Below the pieces are notes generated by a model, which made no database searches, was not told the DNA's origin, and was given only the letters and a program-made list of their open reading frames with translations. Positions 17,871 to 26,822 of a DNA stretch of 64,000 bases are shown one piece after another. Source of the stretch: Streptomyces sp. NBC_00459 (lineage in GTDB: Bacteria > Actinomycetota > Actinomycetes > Streptomycetales > Streptomycetaceae); the NCBI RefSeq assembly GCF_036013955.1, contig NZ_CP107903.1:124001-188000 (forward strand), written 5' to 3'. Positions within the stretch are counted from its first letter, which is position 1, and each line of letters opens with the position of its first letter. The position numbers and the translations under genes are program-made.

Positions 17871-18191
17871 GAATCATCCGGATCTGTGCCGAAGGCCCAC
17901 TCCGGTGCGGGGCAGATGCCGACCAGCAGGTCGCGGAGCCGGTTGATCAGGCGAACCCGGGGGGGCGATCAGGTCGGCCCGGTAGTCGGTCAGGATCCGG
18001 TGGGTGGTGACCGGCTCTGGGGGCGTGTCCAGGTACTGGAAGTCCCGGGGACGCATGCGGGCCTGGTCGGCAATGACGCGGGCGTCGGTCTTGCTCTCAC
18101 CCTGGTAGGCGCCGGACATGCGGTTGACCGTCCGGCCGGGCACGTAGACGACCTGCCGGCCGCGGGCGATCAGCAACGCCAGCAACAGCAA
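17871..18191 (-). pseudogene. IS110-family transposase relic
   Basis: The reading frame starting at 18191 encodes LLALLIARGRQVVYVPGRT then VNRMSGAYQGESKTDARV and IADQARMRPRD, the DEDD-domain segment of IS110-type transposases. In the six-G run near 17960 the frame shifts: RADLIA continues in another frame as RLINRLRDLLVGICPAPEW. The N-terminal part and the whole C-terminal serine domain are missing. No IS ends or target duplications are visible, as expected for this family. It marks an old insertion and deletion point next to a decayed SDR gene. Confidence 0.8.
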
Positions 18192-18241
18192 TCAGTGGTC
18201 GGAGCGTCCCGGAGGACCGGACGGCCATTCTCCTTGAGCCA

Positions 18242-18553
18242 TCAACGGCAACTCCGCATCAGCCACACCCGGTTCGCCCGGACCGCCAACATTCTTACGG
18301 ACCCCGCATGGGAGATGTCGGCGGGTCCCTTGCCCATAGGCCCGGAGACACCCGCACAGCCCGCGGCGATGTTGAGGGCACCACAGCCGCGCACAGCGTC
18401 CGCGACCGCCTCCTCGTCGGTGACGTCCGCGGTGCGCCGGCGCACGACGTCGGGGAGGTGGCCCGGGACCGGCGTCCGGTCGAGCACGGTCACGCCGACG
18501 CCCTCCGTGAGGAGAGCGACGAGGGCTTTCGGCCACTGAGCCGCAGATCCATG
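18242..18553 (-). pseudogene. Truncated short-chain dehydrogenase relic
   Basis: The minus strand reads WPKALVALLTEGVGVTVLDR, then DVTDEEAVADAVRGCGALN and IAAGCAGVSGPMGKGPADI, which resembles the early to middle part of an SDR (second beta strand to the NAG-like turn). The glycine-rich N-terminus, a start codon and the catalytic half are absent. It lies directly between the intact SDR gene ending at 18554 and the IS110 relic. Confidence 0.6.
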
Positions 18554-19369
18554 TCAGTCCTGGTTCTCGCGGGGCCGGAGGGCGAAGTCGAAGGGCACAG
18601 CTCCCGGGTCGATCATCGTGGTGCCGCCGTCGACGGTGAGGGTGCTCCCGTTGACGTACGACGACCGGGGACCGAGCAGCCACAGCACGGCGTCGGCGAT
18701 CTCCTCCGCGAGCGCGGGGCGCCGCTGTGGTACGAGGGCGGTGACCGCCTCGTACGCCTCGTCGACACCCAGGCCGAGAGGCTCGCCGAACTCGCGCATC
18801 TCCTGGTCGGCCATCTCTGTGCGGGTCCAGCCCGGGCACACCGTGTTGGCCCGTACTCCCAGTGGCCCGAACTCGGTGGCGATGGACGCCGTCAGCATCG
18901 CCGCCCCCGCCTTGGAAGCGGCGTACGCGGCCATGCCCGACGGGGCTCGCAGCCCGGCGATGGAGCCGACAGTGACGAACGCGCCACGGGAGCGGGCGAG
19001 TTCGGGAACCGCGGCGCGGGCGAGGAGGAACACTGAGGTGAGGTTGGTGCGCAGGGTGGCGTCCCAGTCCTCGTCGGAGAGGTCGAGGACACCACCGGGG
19101 CGCATGATCCCGGCGTTGGCCACGACTCCGTCGAGCCGCCCGTACTCGGCCACGACGGCGGCGACCAGGTTCTCGACGTCCGCGCGGACGGTGACGTCGG
19201 CGACGTGTGCGGTGCCTCCGCAGCCGTCGGCCACCTTCGCGAGGGCCTCGCGTCGCCTTCCGCAGACGGCGACGCGGGCTCCGGCCTCCGCCGCGCGGGC
19301 CGCGACGGCGGCACCGATGCCACTGCTTGCTCCCGCGATCAGGTACACCGGCCCCGAGTTCCCGGTCAC
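18554..19369 (-). CDS. Short-chain dehydrogenase/reductase (SDR)
   Basis: A 271-residue classical SDR. The cofactor motif is AGASSGIGAAVA (about residues 11-22), and AVCGRRREAL after the second strand favours NADP(H). NAGIM, the catalytic Ser in VGSIAGL and YAASKAG complete the active site. PGWTRTEM and LTVDGG are also conserved. GTG 19369 overlaps the stop of the amine permease by 4 bases, so both are one operon. With the permease, a glutamine-synthetase-like ligase and an amidotransferase relic nearby, it probably oxidises an alcohol or aldehyde intermediate of amine catabolism, but the exact step is inference. Confidence 0.85.
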   Translation of the reverse strand: MTGNSGPVYLIAGASSGIGAAVAARAAEAGARVAVCGRRREALAKVADGCGGTAHVADVTVRADVENLVAAVVAEYGRLDGVVANAGIMRPGGVLDLSDEDWDATLRTNLTSVFLLARAAVPELARSRGAFVTVGSIAGLRAPSGMAAYAASKAGAAMLTASIATEFGPLGVRANTVCPGWTRTEMADQEMREFGEPLGLGVDEAYEAVTALVPQRRPALAEEIADAVLWLLGPRSSYVNGSTLTVDGGTTMIDPGAVPFDFALRPRENQD

Positions 19370-20805
19370 GGCGCCTCCACCGTGCGGGACCGGACGGAGA
19401 ACGCGGCGACGACCGCGATCACCGTGAAGGCGATGGCGCCGTACGTGGCGTAGATCGACGGTGCGGGCACCTTGTAGACGGCGCCGAACAGCGCGCCTCC
19501 GGTGATCACCACGCCCACGGCGGTCGCGGTCCATGCCTTGGCGGGGCTCACGTGACCCTTGAGCCCGCGCGGTGCGCCGAGGCACATCGCGAGGTAGATC
19601 GCGGCGAGACAGAAGATGCCGAAGGCGGACAGCCAGGCGTACCAGCTGAAGTAGTCGGGCAGGCCCGGGACCTCCACACTCTTGGGGAGGACCTGACTGA
19701 CGAGGACGGTGAGGAGGTAGACGGCGGCCACGATCACGGTGCCGCCGATCGGGGTGCCGCGCCGTGCGCTGACCCGGGTCAGGGACTTGGGCAGCCAGCC
19801 GTCACGGGCCATGGTCAGGACACCGCGGGTCACCGCGACGGAGATACCGATGTACACGGCCAGCATGTCGAGCAGGATGACCAGTTCGACCAGACGGGCG
19901 ACCCAGGTGGCGCCGAAGGCGCCCGGCGAGGCGAGGGCGACGAGCGGGGCCCCGGCGTTCTTGGCGACGGCGTCGACGCTGAAGTGGAAGCCTGCGATCT
20001 GGGCGTAGCAGCCCAGCAGGAAGAAGACCGCGGACGCGATCAGGGAGATCATGACGGCCCGCGGGATGGAGCGCTTCGGCTCGGCCGTCTCCTCGGCGAG
20101 GTTGGCGGCGGACTCGAAACCGGTGAAGAGCAGAACGCCGTAGATGACGGAGAAGGCGATGCCGCTCCACCCCTGTGCGGAGCTGGACGGTTTGAAGGCC
20201 GTCAGGCTGTTGTCCCCGCCCACTTTGACGATCAGGTAGACGAAGAACACCGTCAGAACGGCCACGGAGACGAGCGCGAGGGCGAGCTGGACTTTGACGG
20301 AGACCTGGACACCGATGTGCACGATGGCGGTGACCACGGCCAGGACGACTAGCTGCCATGCCCACACCGGCACGGCGTCGAAGCCGAACTCGGCCTTGAG
20401 GTCGTCGTAGACGGTTCCACCGATCAGCACGGCGATGCCTGCGCCGAGGACCAGGACTCCCGCGTAGTAGACGTATCCAGCGGCAGCACCAAGGCGGGCG
20501 CCGAGCCCCTCGGTCACGTAGTTGTAGAGGGAGCCGGCGGCCCGGATGCGGCGGGCGTATGCGGCGACGATCCAGCCGATGGCCAGCATGCCCACGGTGC
20601 CGAGCAGTACGGAGAGCGGAGCCGCGGCGCCCGCGCCGTTGCCGGTCGCGGTGGTGATGCCGACCAGCATCGGCAGCAGGACGGACACGGAGAAGACGGG
20701 GCCCATGAATCCGACGGACTGGGCCACGACATCGGTGAGGGACAGCGAGCCGGAGGACGCGGGCGCCTCGGATTCGGTTCTGGGCGGTGCGGTCTGGCGC
20801 GACAT
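19366..20805 (-). CDS. APC-superfamily amino-acid/amine permease
   Basis: A 479-residue transporter with about 12-14 hydrophobic segments. The N-terminus has the APC signature around residues 20-60 (LSLTDVVAQSVGFMGP), and GFESAANLAEETAEPKRSIP (about 220-240) is the conserved TM6-7 region. ATG 20805 follows GGAG. A near-palindromic operator lies 76 bp upstream. It is first in an operon with an SDR gene. Its neighbours (gamma-glutamyl ligase type, amidotransferase relic) suggest it imports a polyamine, ethanolamine or another primary amine. Confidence 0.88.
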   Translation of the reverse strand: MSRQTAPPRTESEAPASSGSLSLTDVVAQSVGFMGPVFSVSVLLPMLVGITTATGNGAGAAAPLSVLLGTVGMLAIGWIVAAYARRIRAAGSLYNYVTEGLGARLGAAAGYVYYAGVLVLGAGIAVLIGGTVYDDLKAEFGFDAVPVWAWQLVVLAVVTAIVHIGVQVSVKVQLALALVSVAVLTVFFVYLIVKVGGDNSLTAFKPSSSAQGWSGIAFSVIYGVLLFTGFESAANLAEETAEPKRSIPRAVMISLIASAVFFLLGCYAQIAGFHFSVDAVAKNAGAPLVALASPGAFGATWVARLVELVILLDMLAVYIGISVAVTRGVLTMARDGWLPKSLTRVSARRGTPIGGTVIVAAVYLLTVLVSQVLPKSVEVPGLPDYFSWYAWLSAFGIFCLAAIYLAMCLGAPRGLKGHVSPAKAWTATAVGVVITGGALFGAVYKVPAPSIYATYGAIAFTVIAVVAAFSVRSRTVEAP

Positions 20806-20880
20806 GGACGCTCCATCCGGGAGGGTGCGCCGACGCAGGCGTACGGCGCAGGGGACGGGAAGACAGCCAGCAGGGCCGCT

Positions 20881-20904
20881 TATCGTTTGGGTCCGTACAA
20901 TATG
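20881..20904. promoter_or_regulatory. Shared operator, copy 1 (permease-SDR operon)
   Basis: The sequence GTTTGGGTCCGTACAATAT, preceded by TATC, matches sites at 21885 and 32725 over 24 positions. The common form is TAT-N2-TTTG-N4-CAAAC-R-ATAT, an inverted repeat with an AT-rich outer part; this copy has GTAC where the others have AAAC. It is 76 bp upstream of the permease start. Confidence 0.6.
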
Positions 20905-21115
20905 GATCACGAGGCGCACAGGCAAGACGTCAGGCCACGATTGATGAATCCGCAATCGGCTTGCAGGGCAGGCTTCGACGCCTCTACTGTTTGGCCCCGA
21001 ACGAACTATTCCGACGGGGCGGATCGACCAAGAGTGAAGGATCACCCGCCGCACACCGGCGAAGAGCCGCGTAAGCGGAAGGAGAGAGCCCTGACGCGGG
21101 CCCTTGCCATGACAC

Positions 21116-21780
21116 ATGACCACACCGCCCGGCCCCGCCGACGACCGCCAGCCCCAGCACGGCGTCACACTCGACGAACGCACCGTCGTCCCGGCGGAAC
21201 GGCACCACGATCCGGCCGTGGAGTTCACACTTCCGGCGCCCCCCGAGTACCACCTGGCCCTGACACTCGGCCCGCCCTGGTCCGTCCACGACAGGACGAC
21301 CGTCGAGCCGTGGATCGACGGCGAGTTGGAGCAGCAGCGCCTGGCGTACGCCCTGGACCTGTCCATCCTCGGGATCCGCTTCGGAGCCCCAGGCCCTGGC
21401 CGCCCTCGGCGACACCGTCGAGCGCGTCCCGCGTGCGGAGATCGACTGGATGACCGTCGAGTCCGACGCGCCGGACCTCATCCCGGCGGGGCCGTGGTTC
21501 CAGTGGCACACCGACCGGTTCACCGTCCCACCCCAGGCCGTGGAGCTCACACGGAGCCCGGCCGACCCTCAGGCGTCCCGGAGCGGGCGGGCGCTCGGCG
21601 TGCGGTCCACCCCGAGCTCACCGAGGAGACCCTCGGTCAGTGACTCAACCTCGGCGGCGCACGTCAGGCCTAGGAACACGGCCTCGACCCCGCGCAGTTG
21701 CTCGCCGAGGCCCGTGCCCGCCGGGAGGAGCCCCGACGGCGCACGCACAGCCCGGTGGACACGTTTCTGCGCTCCGCGCG
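21116..21780 (+). pseudogene. Frameshifted class-I glutamine amidotransferase
   Basis: Parts of one amidotransferase appear in order in three frames. From 21116, YHLALTLGPPWSVHD to LDLSILGIRFGA; from about 21390, ALAALGDTVERVPRAEIDWM and GPWFQWHTDRFTVPP; then in the first frame VHPELTEETLGQ, and finally MLAEARARREEPRRRT. The nucleophile Cys of the GICFG elbow is Arg (LGIRFG) and the reading frame is broken, so it is dead. The intact enzyme would hydrolyse a gamma-glutamylamine product, which fits the ligase gene immediately downstream. Confidence 0.75.
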
Positions 21781-21884
21781 ATCCGTCACCCCAGAACACC
21801 CGGAGTGCACGCACGGCTGTGAACGCCCCAACGCCCGGGGAGTTCCCGACGCCCCACCCGCTTGCGCGCCGCACCACCCCATCA

Positions 21885-21908
21885 TATTATTTGACCTCAA
21901 ACGATATC
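21885..21908. promoter_or_regulatory. Shared operator, copy 2 (glutamine-synthetase-like gene)
   Basis: TATTATTTGACCTCAAACG followed by ATATC aligns base for base with the operators at 20881 and 32725. It ends 21 bases before the GTG start at 21930, so it probably overlaps the transcription start and would block RNA polymerase when bound. Confidence 0.65.
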
Positions 21909-21929
21909 TGGATGGACCGGAGGCCCCCG

Positions 21930-23297
21930 GTGTCCGACCGCACTCCCCCCTCTTCCGCCGAACGGATCACATACCTCGCCGCCGAGCTCTCCGACCGGGG
22001 CATCGACCTGGTCCGCGTGCTCTGGAGCGACCTGCACGGCGTGGCACGCGGCAAGGAGATTCCGACCGACGAACTCCCCCGGTTCGCCGACCACGGCGTC
22101 GCCTTCTGCCAGGCGCTGATGGTGACCGACCTCGCGGGCAACCCCCTGCACGTCCCCGAGTCGGCGGGCAGCGGCTGGCCCGACGCGGACGCCCGCATCG
22201 ACCCCGACACGCTCGCCCTGCCCGGCTACGCGCCCGGAATCGCCTATCTGCTCGCCGAGGTCACGGACCCGGCGGCCCACGGGGCGCCGCTGCGCTTCGA
22301 CCCGCGATCCCTCCTGCGCGGCCAGGTCGACCGGCTGACGACCCGAGGACTTCATCCGGTCGCCGCCCCCGAGCTGGAGTTCTACCTCCTACGCGAGGAC
22401 CGCACCGCACCGCACGGCTGGCGACGGTATCTGGAGCGGGACACGGCCGGTTACGTCGTCGGCACCGCCTACGACCCGGACGACATGCTTCCGCTGCTCA
22501 TCCGGGAATGCCGTGCCCTCGGTCTCGGCGTGCTCGCCGGCATCCAGGAGTTCAGCGGCGGGCAGTACGAGATCAACCAGGGGCACGGCCCGGCGCTGGC
22601 CGCCGCGGACAAGGCATTCCTCTTCAAGTACGCCGTGAAGGAGATCGCAGCCCGAAACGGGATGCGGGCCACCTTCATGGGCAAGCCCTTCGCCGACCGG
22701 TCGGGCAGCGGAAACCACGTGCACCTGTCGCTCACCGACGCTCAGGGCCGCAACCTGTTCGCCGACGACACCGCCGCCGACGGGCTCTCGCCGCTCGCCA
22801 AAGCCTTCCTTGCCGGGCTGTTGGAACACGCCCCCGCCCTGATGGCGGTGCTCAACCCGACCGTCAACGCCTACAAGCGCCTGGCCGCCTCCGGTTCACT
22901 GGCGCCCACCGCGGCCAACTGGGGCTACGACAACCGGCTCGCCTACGCCAGGATCCCTCCCGAACGTGGTCCCGGCGCCCGAGTCGAGGTCCGTATCGGC
23001 GACGGCGCGGGCAACCCGTACCTGACGATCGCGGCCCTCCTGGCGGCCGGGCTCGACGGCGTGGAAAACGGTCTCGTACCCCCGCCTCCCATCAGCGGCG
23101 ACCGCGGAGACGAGGGAGCCCCGCTGCCGACCTCGTTCGGTGAGGCGCTGACGGCCCTCGAACAGGACAAGGTGCTCGGCGAGGCATTGGGCGACCGATT
23201 CGTGCAGGTGTTCACCGAACTGAAGCGCATGGAGCTCGCCCGCTTCGCGCAGGCCGTCACCGACTGGGAGTTCAACGAGTACTCCTGGATGCTGTGA
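21930..23297 (+). CDS. Glutamine-synthetase-like gamma-glutamyl-amine ligase
   Basis: A 455-residue GS-fold enzyme, likely ATP-dependent gamma-glutamylation of an amine (PuuA/GlnA3/GlnA4 type) rather than ammonia assimilation. Conserved active-site segments are ELEFYLL, QEFSGGQYEINQGHG, GSGNHVHLSL (ATP-binding region), NPTVNAYKRL, and RVEVRIGDGAGNPYL (the metal/glutamate Arg-Glu region). The N-terminus is DLVRVLWSDLHGVARGKEIP. There is no adenylylation-loop Tyr motif. GTG 21930 is chosen because GGAGG precedes it by 6 bases; ATG 21912 in the same frame has no such signal. The gene lies after a dead amidotransferase and near an APC permease and SDR, and has its own copy of the shared operator. 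Confidence 0.85.
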   Translation: MSDRTPPSSAERITYLAAELSDRGIDLVRVLWSDLHGVARGKEIPTDELPRFADHGVAFCQALMVTDLAGNPLHVPESAGSGWPDADARIDPDTLALPGYAPGIAYLLAEVTDPAAHGAPLRFDPRSLLRGQVDRLTTRGLHPVAAPELEFYLLREDRTAPHGWRRYLERDTAGYVVGTAYDPDDMLPLLIRECRALGLGVLAGIQEFSGGQYEINQGHGPALAAADKAFLFKYAVKEIAARNGMRATFMGKPFADRSGSGNHVHLSLTDAQGRNLFADDTAADGLSPLAKAFLAGLLEHAPALMAVLNPTVNAYKRLAASGSLAPTAANWGYDNRLAYARIPPERGPGARVEVRIGDGAGNPYLTIAALLAAGLDGVENGLVPPPPISGDRGDEGAPLPTSFGEALTALEQDKVLGEALGDRFVQVFTELKRMELARFAQAVTDWEFNEYSWML

Positions 23298-23331
23298 GGA
23301 CCCGAGCCGTCCAGAGACACCCACTCTCCGC

Positions 23332-23578
23332 ATGCGACTGGTGCTCGGTGAGAACTGGACGATGACCGGCGGCCGGGCCGACCTTCACCTGCTGGTGCGT
23401 TGGGCGCACGAGGTCGAGGACGTCGGCTTGGACTCGGTGATGCTCAGCGGCACATCGCCCTGGGGCCGGACGCCGGAGCGGGCGGCGTCATGGGCAACCC
23501 CCGGGACTACGCCCTGCCGGCCAACCAGGCCCCGTACACCCCCTGGCCCAACTCCCTGATGCCGCTGCGAGGGGCCGT
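23332..23578 (+). pseudogene. Luciferase-like (LLM-class, F420-type) oxidoreductase relic
   Basis: The first frame encodes MRLVLGENWTMTGGRADL and HLLVRWAHEVEDVGLDSVML; a frameshift near 23450 continues as HIALGPDAGAGGVMGNPR and DYALPANQAPYTPWPNS. This matches the N-terminal 80 residues of LLM-class flavin/F420 oxidoreductases. The other 250 or so residues are missing. It starts 34 bp after the ligase gene, so it may once have been the next gene in that operon. Confidence 0.65.
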
Positions 23579-24401
23579 GCCCGGGCTTCGATCCATCACC
23601 GAAGCGGAGCAGCGCGCCTCGGCCAAGCTCGGCGGCGTTGCGATCCTGCAGATCGCGGCGGATTCGAGCCTGGTCTGCGATGACGTCGGCGTGCACAAGC
23701 GGAAGAAGCGTGAAAGCCACACCCGACGCCTCTGGCGGGTCAACCATACAAAGGGCTCACCGCGTTCCGCAGAACAACGCAGGGAAGCGATGTCCGAGAA
23801 TGAAATGTCTCATTCGCTGCCTCCAGAAACATTGGCTCCGGGCCCTGGCCCGCGACAAAACTCTTGGGATCCCAGATTCCTCTTCATGGCGGCGAGTTCC
23901 AGACGAGTTGCGCGAAAGGACCGGAGCCAACACCGGGTCGGTTGGGATGTGCTCGCGCAAGGCGCGGCGGGGGAAATTCAGTTACTCATCCGACACAGGC
24001 TCAGGCTGCCCGGACCAGGCACCCTCCGCAGGCGACACGGACCCCAACTCCACGGTGGTGTAAGCTACTTGGCGTCTCCCCCAGGACGTCTGATCCGCCG
24101 TTGGATTTACACTCCCAGTCAGGGTCAGGCAACCTTCGCCAGCTTCCACTGCCGGTCGGCACCCGCCTGAGTCGAACTTCTGGATGACAAACGTGCCGTC
24201 GGCAGAACCGCCCCCCAAGGAGCCGGCGAGGAACCATATCCCGCTCACGCGAAACACTCCCGTTCGAGGTGAATTCATATTGGAGATTTCACCTCTCCAC
24301 AATGCTCCATCGCTACCTGAAATTGGGCACAAAAAGAATCCCGAAGTCGATGCGGTACGCTCCGACATCAACAAGACGCGTATGACAACTGGAGGGCAGA
24401 G
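23579..24401. other. 823-bp stretch without a recognisable gene
   Basis: Open frames here are short and none shows a family motif. A minus-strand frame (23982-24374) reads GIWFLAGSLGGGSADGTF and has two Gly-Cys pairs, but it has no convincing start signal. GC content drops in 24180-24400, which probably holds the promoter of the regulator gene starting at 24402. The upstream half may be more debris from the decayed oxidoreductase region. Confidence 0.4.
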
Positions 24402-25289
24402 ATGTCTTCATATGTGGCGCTTGGTGAACAAGTGGCGTCCGGACTCGACCGGCGTACCGAGTTGAAGGAGTTCCTGCGATCGCGCAGGGCCCGGCTCAGG
24501 CCAGAGGACGTGGGCCTGCCCTCGCACGGACGGCGGCGGGTTCCCGGGCTGCGGCGCGAGGAGCTGGCGCAGCTCGCGGGGGTGTCGTTCGCGTATTACA
24601 CACTCCTGGAGCAGGGTTACGGCGAGACCATGTCGGCCGAGGTACTGGACTCCATCGCCCGCGCCCTGCGCCTGACCGAGGAGGAACGTGAGCATCTGAT
24701 CCGGCTGGCCCAGCCCGAACGGCACAGGGCGACGCAGGCAGCATCCACGGAACAGCCACTGCGGCCCAGCCTGCAGCATCTGGTCGACACGCTCGGGGTG
24801 CCCGCCTACGTCATTGACCGGCGCCTGAACATTCTGGGGTGGAACCGACTCGCCACCGCCGTCTTCGGGGACTGGGGCAGGCTGGCGCCCGACGAGCGCA
24901 ATGCGGCCAAGCTGGCCTTTCTCTCGCCCGAGGCACGCGAGAGGTTCGCCGATCCGGACAGCATTGCTCTGAGCATCGGGAAAGCCTTGCGCATGAACGC
25001 CGGCAAAAGCCCCGAGGACCCACACTTCTCCACGCTGATCCAGGAGTTGTCGCAGAAGAGCGAGGAATTCCGGGAGCTGTGGGCACGGCACGAGGTGAGC
25101 TGCGGGACCATCGGCGATGTCGTACGGATGCGGCACCCGCTGGTGGGCGAGTTCGACCTCGTCCACGAACCGATGGCCCTGCCCGGAGGCGCCCCCATGC
25201 GGCTGGCCACGTACCACGCCGAGCCTGACTCTCCCTCGGAGAAAGCCCTGCGCGTGCTGGCCAGTTGCGAGCCGGAGCCGCTGCGCTGA
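24402..25289 (+). CDS. XRE-family regulator with MmyB-like ligand domain
   Basis: A 295-residue transcription factor. The helix-turn-helix lies at about residues 20-100: VPGLRREELAQLAGVS, then YYTLLEQG and VLDSIARALRLTEEE. The C-terminal MmyB-type PAS-like domain (about 120-280) contains ILGWNRLATAVFGDW, FRELWARHEV, HPLVGEFDLVHEP and LATYHAEPDSPSEKAL, which in relatives binds fatty-acid-like ligands. ATG 24402 follows GGAGG. These regulators usually control an adjacent divergent redox gene; here the neighbour is the molybdoenzyme operon, but it is convergent, so its target is uncertain. A paralogue lies at 50707. Confidence 0.88.
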   Translation: MSSYVALGEQVASGLDRRTELKEFLRSRRARLRPEDVGLPSHGRRRVPGLRREELAQLAGVSFAYYTLLEQGYGETMSAEVLDSIARALRLTEEEREHLIRLAQPERHRATQAASTEQPLRPSLQHLVDTLGVPAYVIDRRLNILGWNRLATAVFGDWGRLAPDERNAAKLAFLSPEARERFADPDSIALSIGKALRMNAGKSPEDPHFSTLIQELSQKSEEFRELWARHEVSCGTIGDVVRMRHPLVGEFDLVHEPMALPGGAPMRLATYHAEPDSPSEKALRVLASCEPEPLR

Positions 25290-25320
25290 GGTGTGGGTCC
25301 CGCCAGGGGCTGTGCCGGCA

Positions 25321-25785
25321 TCACGCGCTGACCCATTCATCGGTCCCGTCCGAGAACTTCTGGTGTTTCCAGATGGGCACCTCGCGCTTGAGGTCGTCGA
25401 TCAGTTGCCGGCAGGCTGCGAAGGCATCCTGTCGGTGAGGACATGCGACAGCGACCACGACCGCCGTGTCTCCCACCGCGAGTTCACCGACCCGGTGCAC
25501 CGCGGCGAGGGCACGCACCGGGTGGTTCGCCACGCCCTTCTCCGCGATCCGTCGCATCTCGGCGCCCGCCGTCGGATGGCACGAATAACCCAGTGCGTCA
25601 ACGCCCACGCCCCCGTCATGGTTGCGTACTGTTCCGACGAACAGCGCGATTCCACCAGCCGCTTCGTCACCGACAGCCTGGAACACCTCGTCCAGGGAAA
25701 GCGGTGTCCGCCGTATCGCGAGCAGCGTGATCGGTTGCGGGTGCGGCCGCTCACCGGGGTGCTCGTGCGGTCCGTCGGCTGCCAT
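25321..25785 (-). CDS. moaE: Molybdopterin synthase catalytic subunit
   Basis: A 154-residue MoaE, the large subunit that inserts dithiolene sulfur into precursor Z (cPMP) to make molybdopterin, using thiocarboxylated MoaD. Typical segments are GGIALFVGTVRNHDGG (about 43-58), HRVGELAVGDTAVVVAV, HRQDAFAACRQLIDDLK and VPIWKHQKFSDGTDEWV, whose Lys residues line the active site. It is the last gene of the molybdoenzyme operon, 35 bp after moaA. No moaD is in the window, so sulfur carrier and other Moco genes are supplied from elsewhere. Confidence 0.95.
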   Translation of the reverse strand: MAADGPHEHPGERPHPQPITLLAIRRTPLSLDEVFQAVGDEAAGGIALFVGTVRNHDGGVGVDALGYSCHPTAGAEMRRIAEKGVANHPVRALAAVHRVGELAVGDTAVVVAVACPHRQDAFAACRQLIDDLKREVPIWKHQKFSDGTDEWVSA

Positions 25786-25820
25786 GTCTTTGTACCTCCC
25801 TGACCTGGTCGGTCACTCGG

Positions 25821-26822
25821 TCAGCCCCCGATGGCTGACATGGGCCGCTCCGGCTGGACGAACGACGGGTCGTCCAGGCCCGCGCCCCTCTTCTTGCCCC
25901 ACATCGCCAGCCGCCAGATGCGGGCGATCTCCTCGTCCGGCGCGCCCGAGCGCAGCGCCGCTCGCAGGTCCGTCTCCTCGGTGGCGAACAGGCAGGTGCG
26001 GACCTGGCCGTCGGCGGTCAGGCGGGTGCGGTCGCAGGCCGAACAGAACGGGCGGGTGACGGAGGCGATGACGCCGACCACATGGGGGCCGCCGTCGACC
26101 AGCCAGCGCTCCGCGGGGGCTGAGCCGCGCTTCGCCGCACCCTCGGGGGTCAGCTCGAAGCGGGTACGCAGGGAGGTGAGGATGTCTCCGGAAGTGATCA
26201 TGCCGTCGCGCTTCCAGCCGTGCTGGGCGTCCAGGGGCATCTGCTCGATGAAACGCAGCTCGTAGTCGTGCTCGACCGCCCAGGCCAGCAGGTCCGGAGC
26301 TTCGTCGTCGTTGAGGCCCGGCATCAGGACCGAGTTGACCTTGACCGGGGTCAGACCCGCCTCGCGCGCGGCGTGCAGGCCCTCGACGACGTCCTGGTGA
26401 CGGTCGCGGCGGGTGAGGGTCTTGAAGACCTCCGGGCGGAGGGTGTCCAGGGAGACGTTGACCCGGTCCAGGCCCGCCGCTTTCAGTGCGGACGCGGTGC
26501 GCTTGAGGCCGATGCCGTTCGTCGTCAGGGACATCCGGGGGCGGGAGGCGAGGGCGGCGACCCGCGCGACCATGCCGACGAGGCCGGGGCGCAGCAGGGG
26601 CTCGCCGCCGGTGAACCGGACCTCCGTGATGCCCAGAGCCCTGACCGCGATGTCGATCAGGCGGACGATCTCGTCGTCGTTGAGCAGGTCGGGCTTGGCC
26701 AGCCACTGCAGGCCTTCTTCGGGCATGCAGTAGGTGCAGCGCAGGTTGCAGCGGTCGGTCAGCGAGACCCTCAGGTCGGTGGCCGCCCGGCCGTATGTGT
26801 CGATGAGCACGTGCGGCCTCAC
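25821..26822 (-). CDS. moaA: GTP 3',8-cyclase
   Basis: A 333-residue radical-SAM enzyme that starts molybdenum-cofactor synthesis by converting GTP to 3',8-cyclo-GTP. The N-terminal CNLRCTYCMPEEG supplies the Cys ligands of the SAM-binding 4Fe-4S cluster, and RFTGGEPLLRPGL is the SAM-binding segment. The second, substrate-binding cluster is in FCSACDRTRLTADGQVRTC. The protein ends with the Gly-Gly tail (SAIGG) needed for activity. Its ATG overlaps the stop of the XdhC-type gene by 4 bases. Its place inside a molybdoenzyme operon suggests cofactor supply is induced with the enzyme. Confidence 0.95.
   Translation of the reverse strand: MRPHVLIDTYGRAATDLRVSLTDRCNLRCTYCMPEEGLQWLAKPDLLNDDEIVRLIDIAVRALGITEVRFTGGEPLLRPGLVGMVARVAALASRPRMSLTTNGIGLKRTASALKAAGLDRVNVSLDTLRPEVFKTLTRRDRHQDVVEGLHAAREAGLTPVKVNSVLMPGLNDDEAPDLLAWAVEHDYELRFIEQMPLDAQHGWKRDGMITSGDILTSLRTRFELTPEGAAKRGSAPAERWLVDGGPHVVGVIASVTRPFCSACDRTRLTADGQVRTCLFATEETDLRAALRSGAPDEEIARIWRLAMWGKKRGAGLDDPSFVQPERPMSAIGG

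Noticed and set aside
23982..24374. Minus-strand frame of 130 codons as a small secreted protein
   Set aside because: It has an odd hydrophobic stretch and Cys residues but no ribosome site, no recognisable family and doubtful codon use; left as gap.
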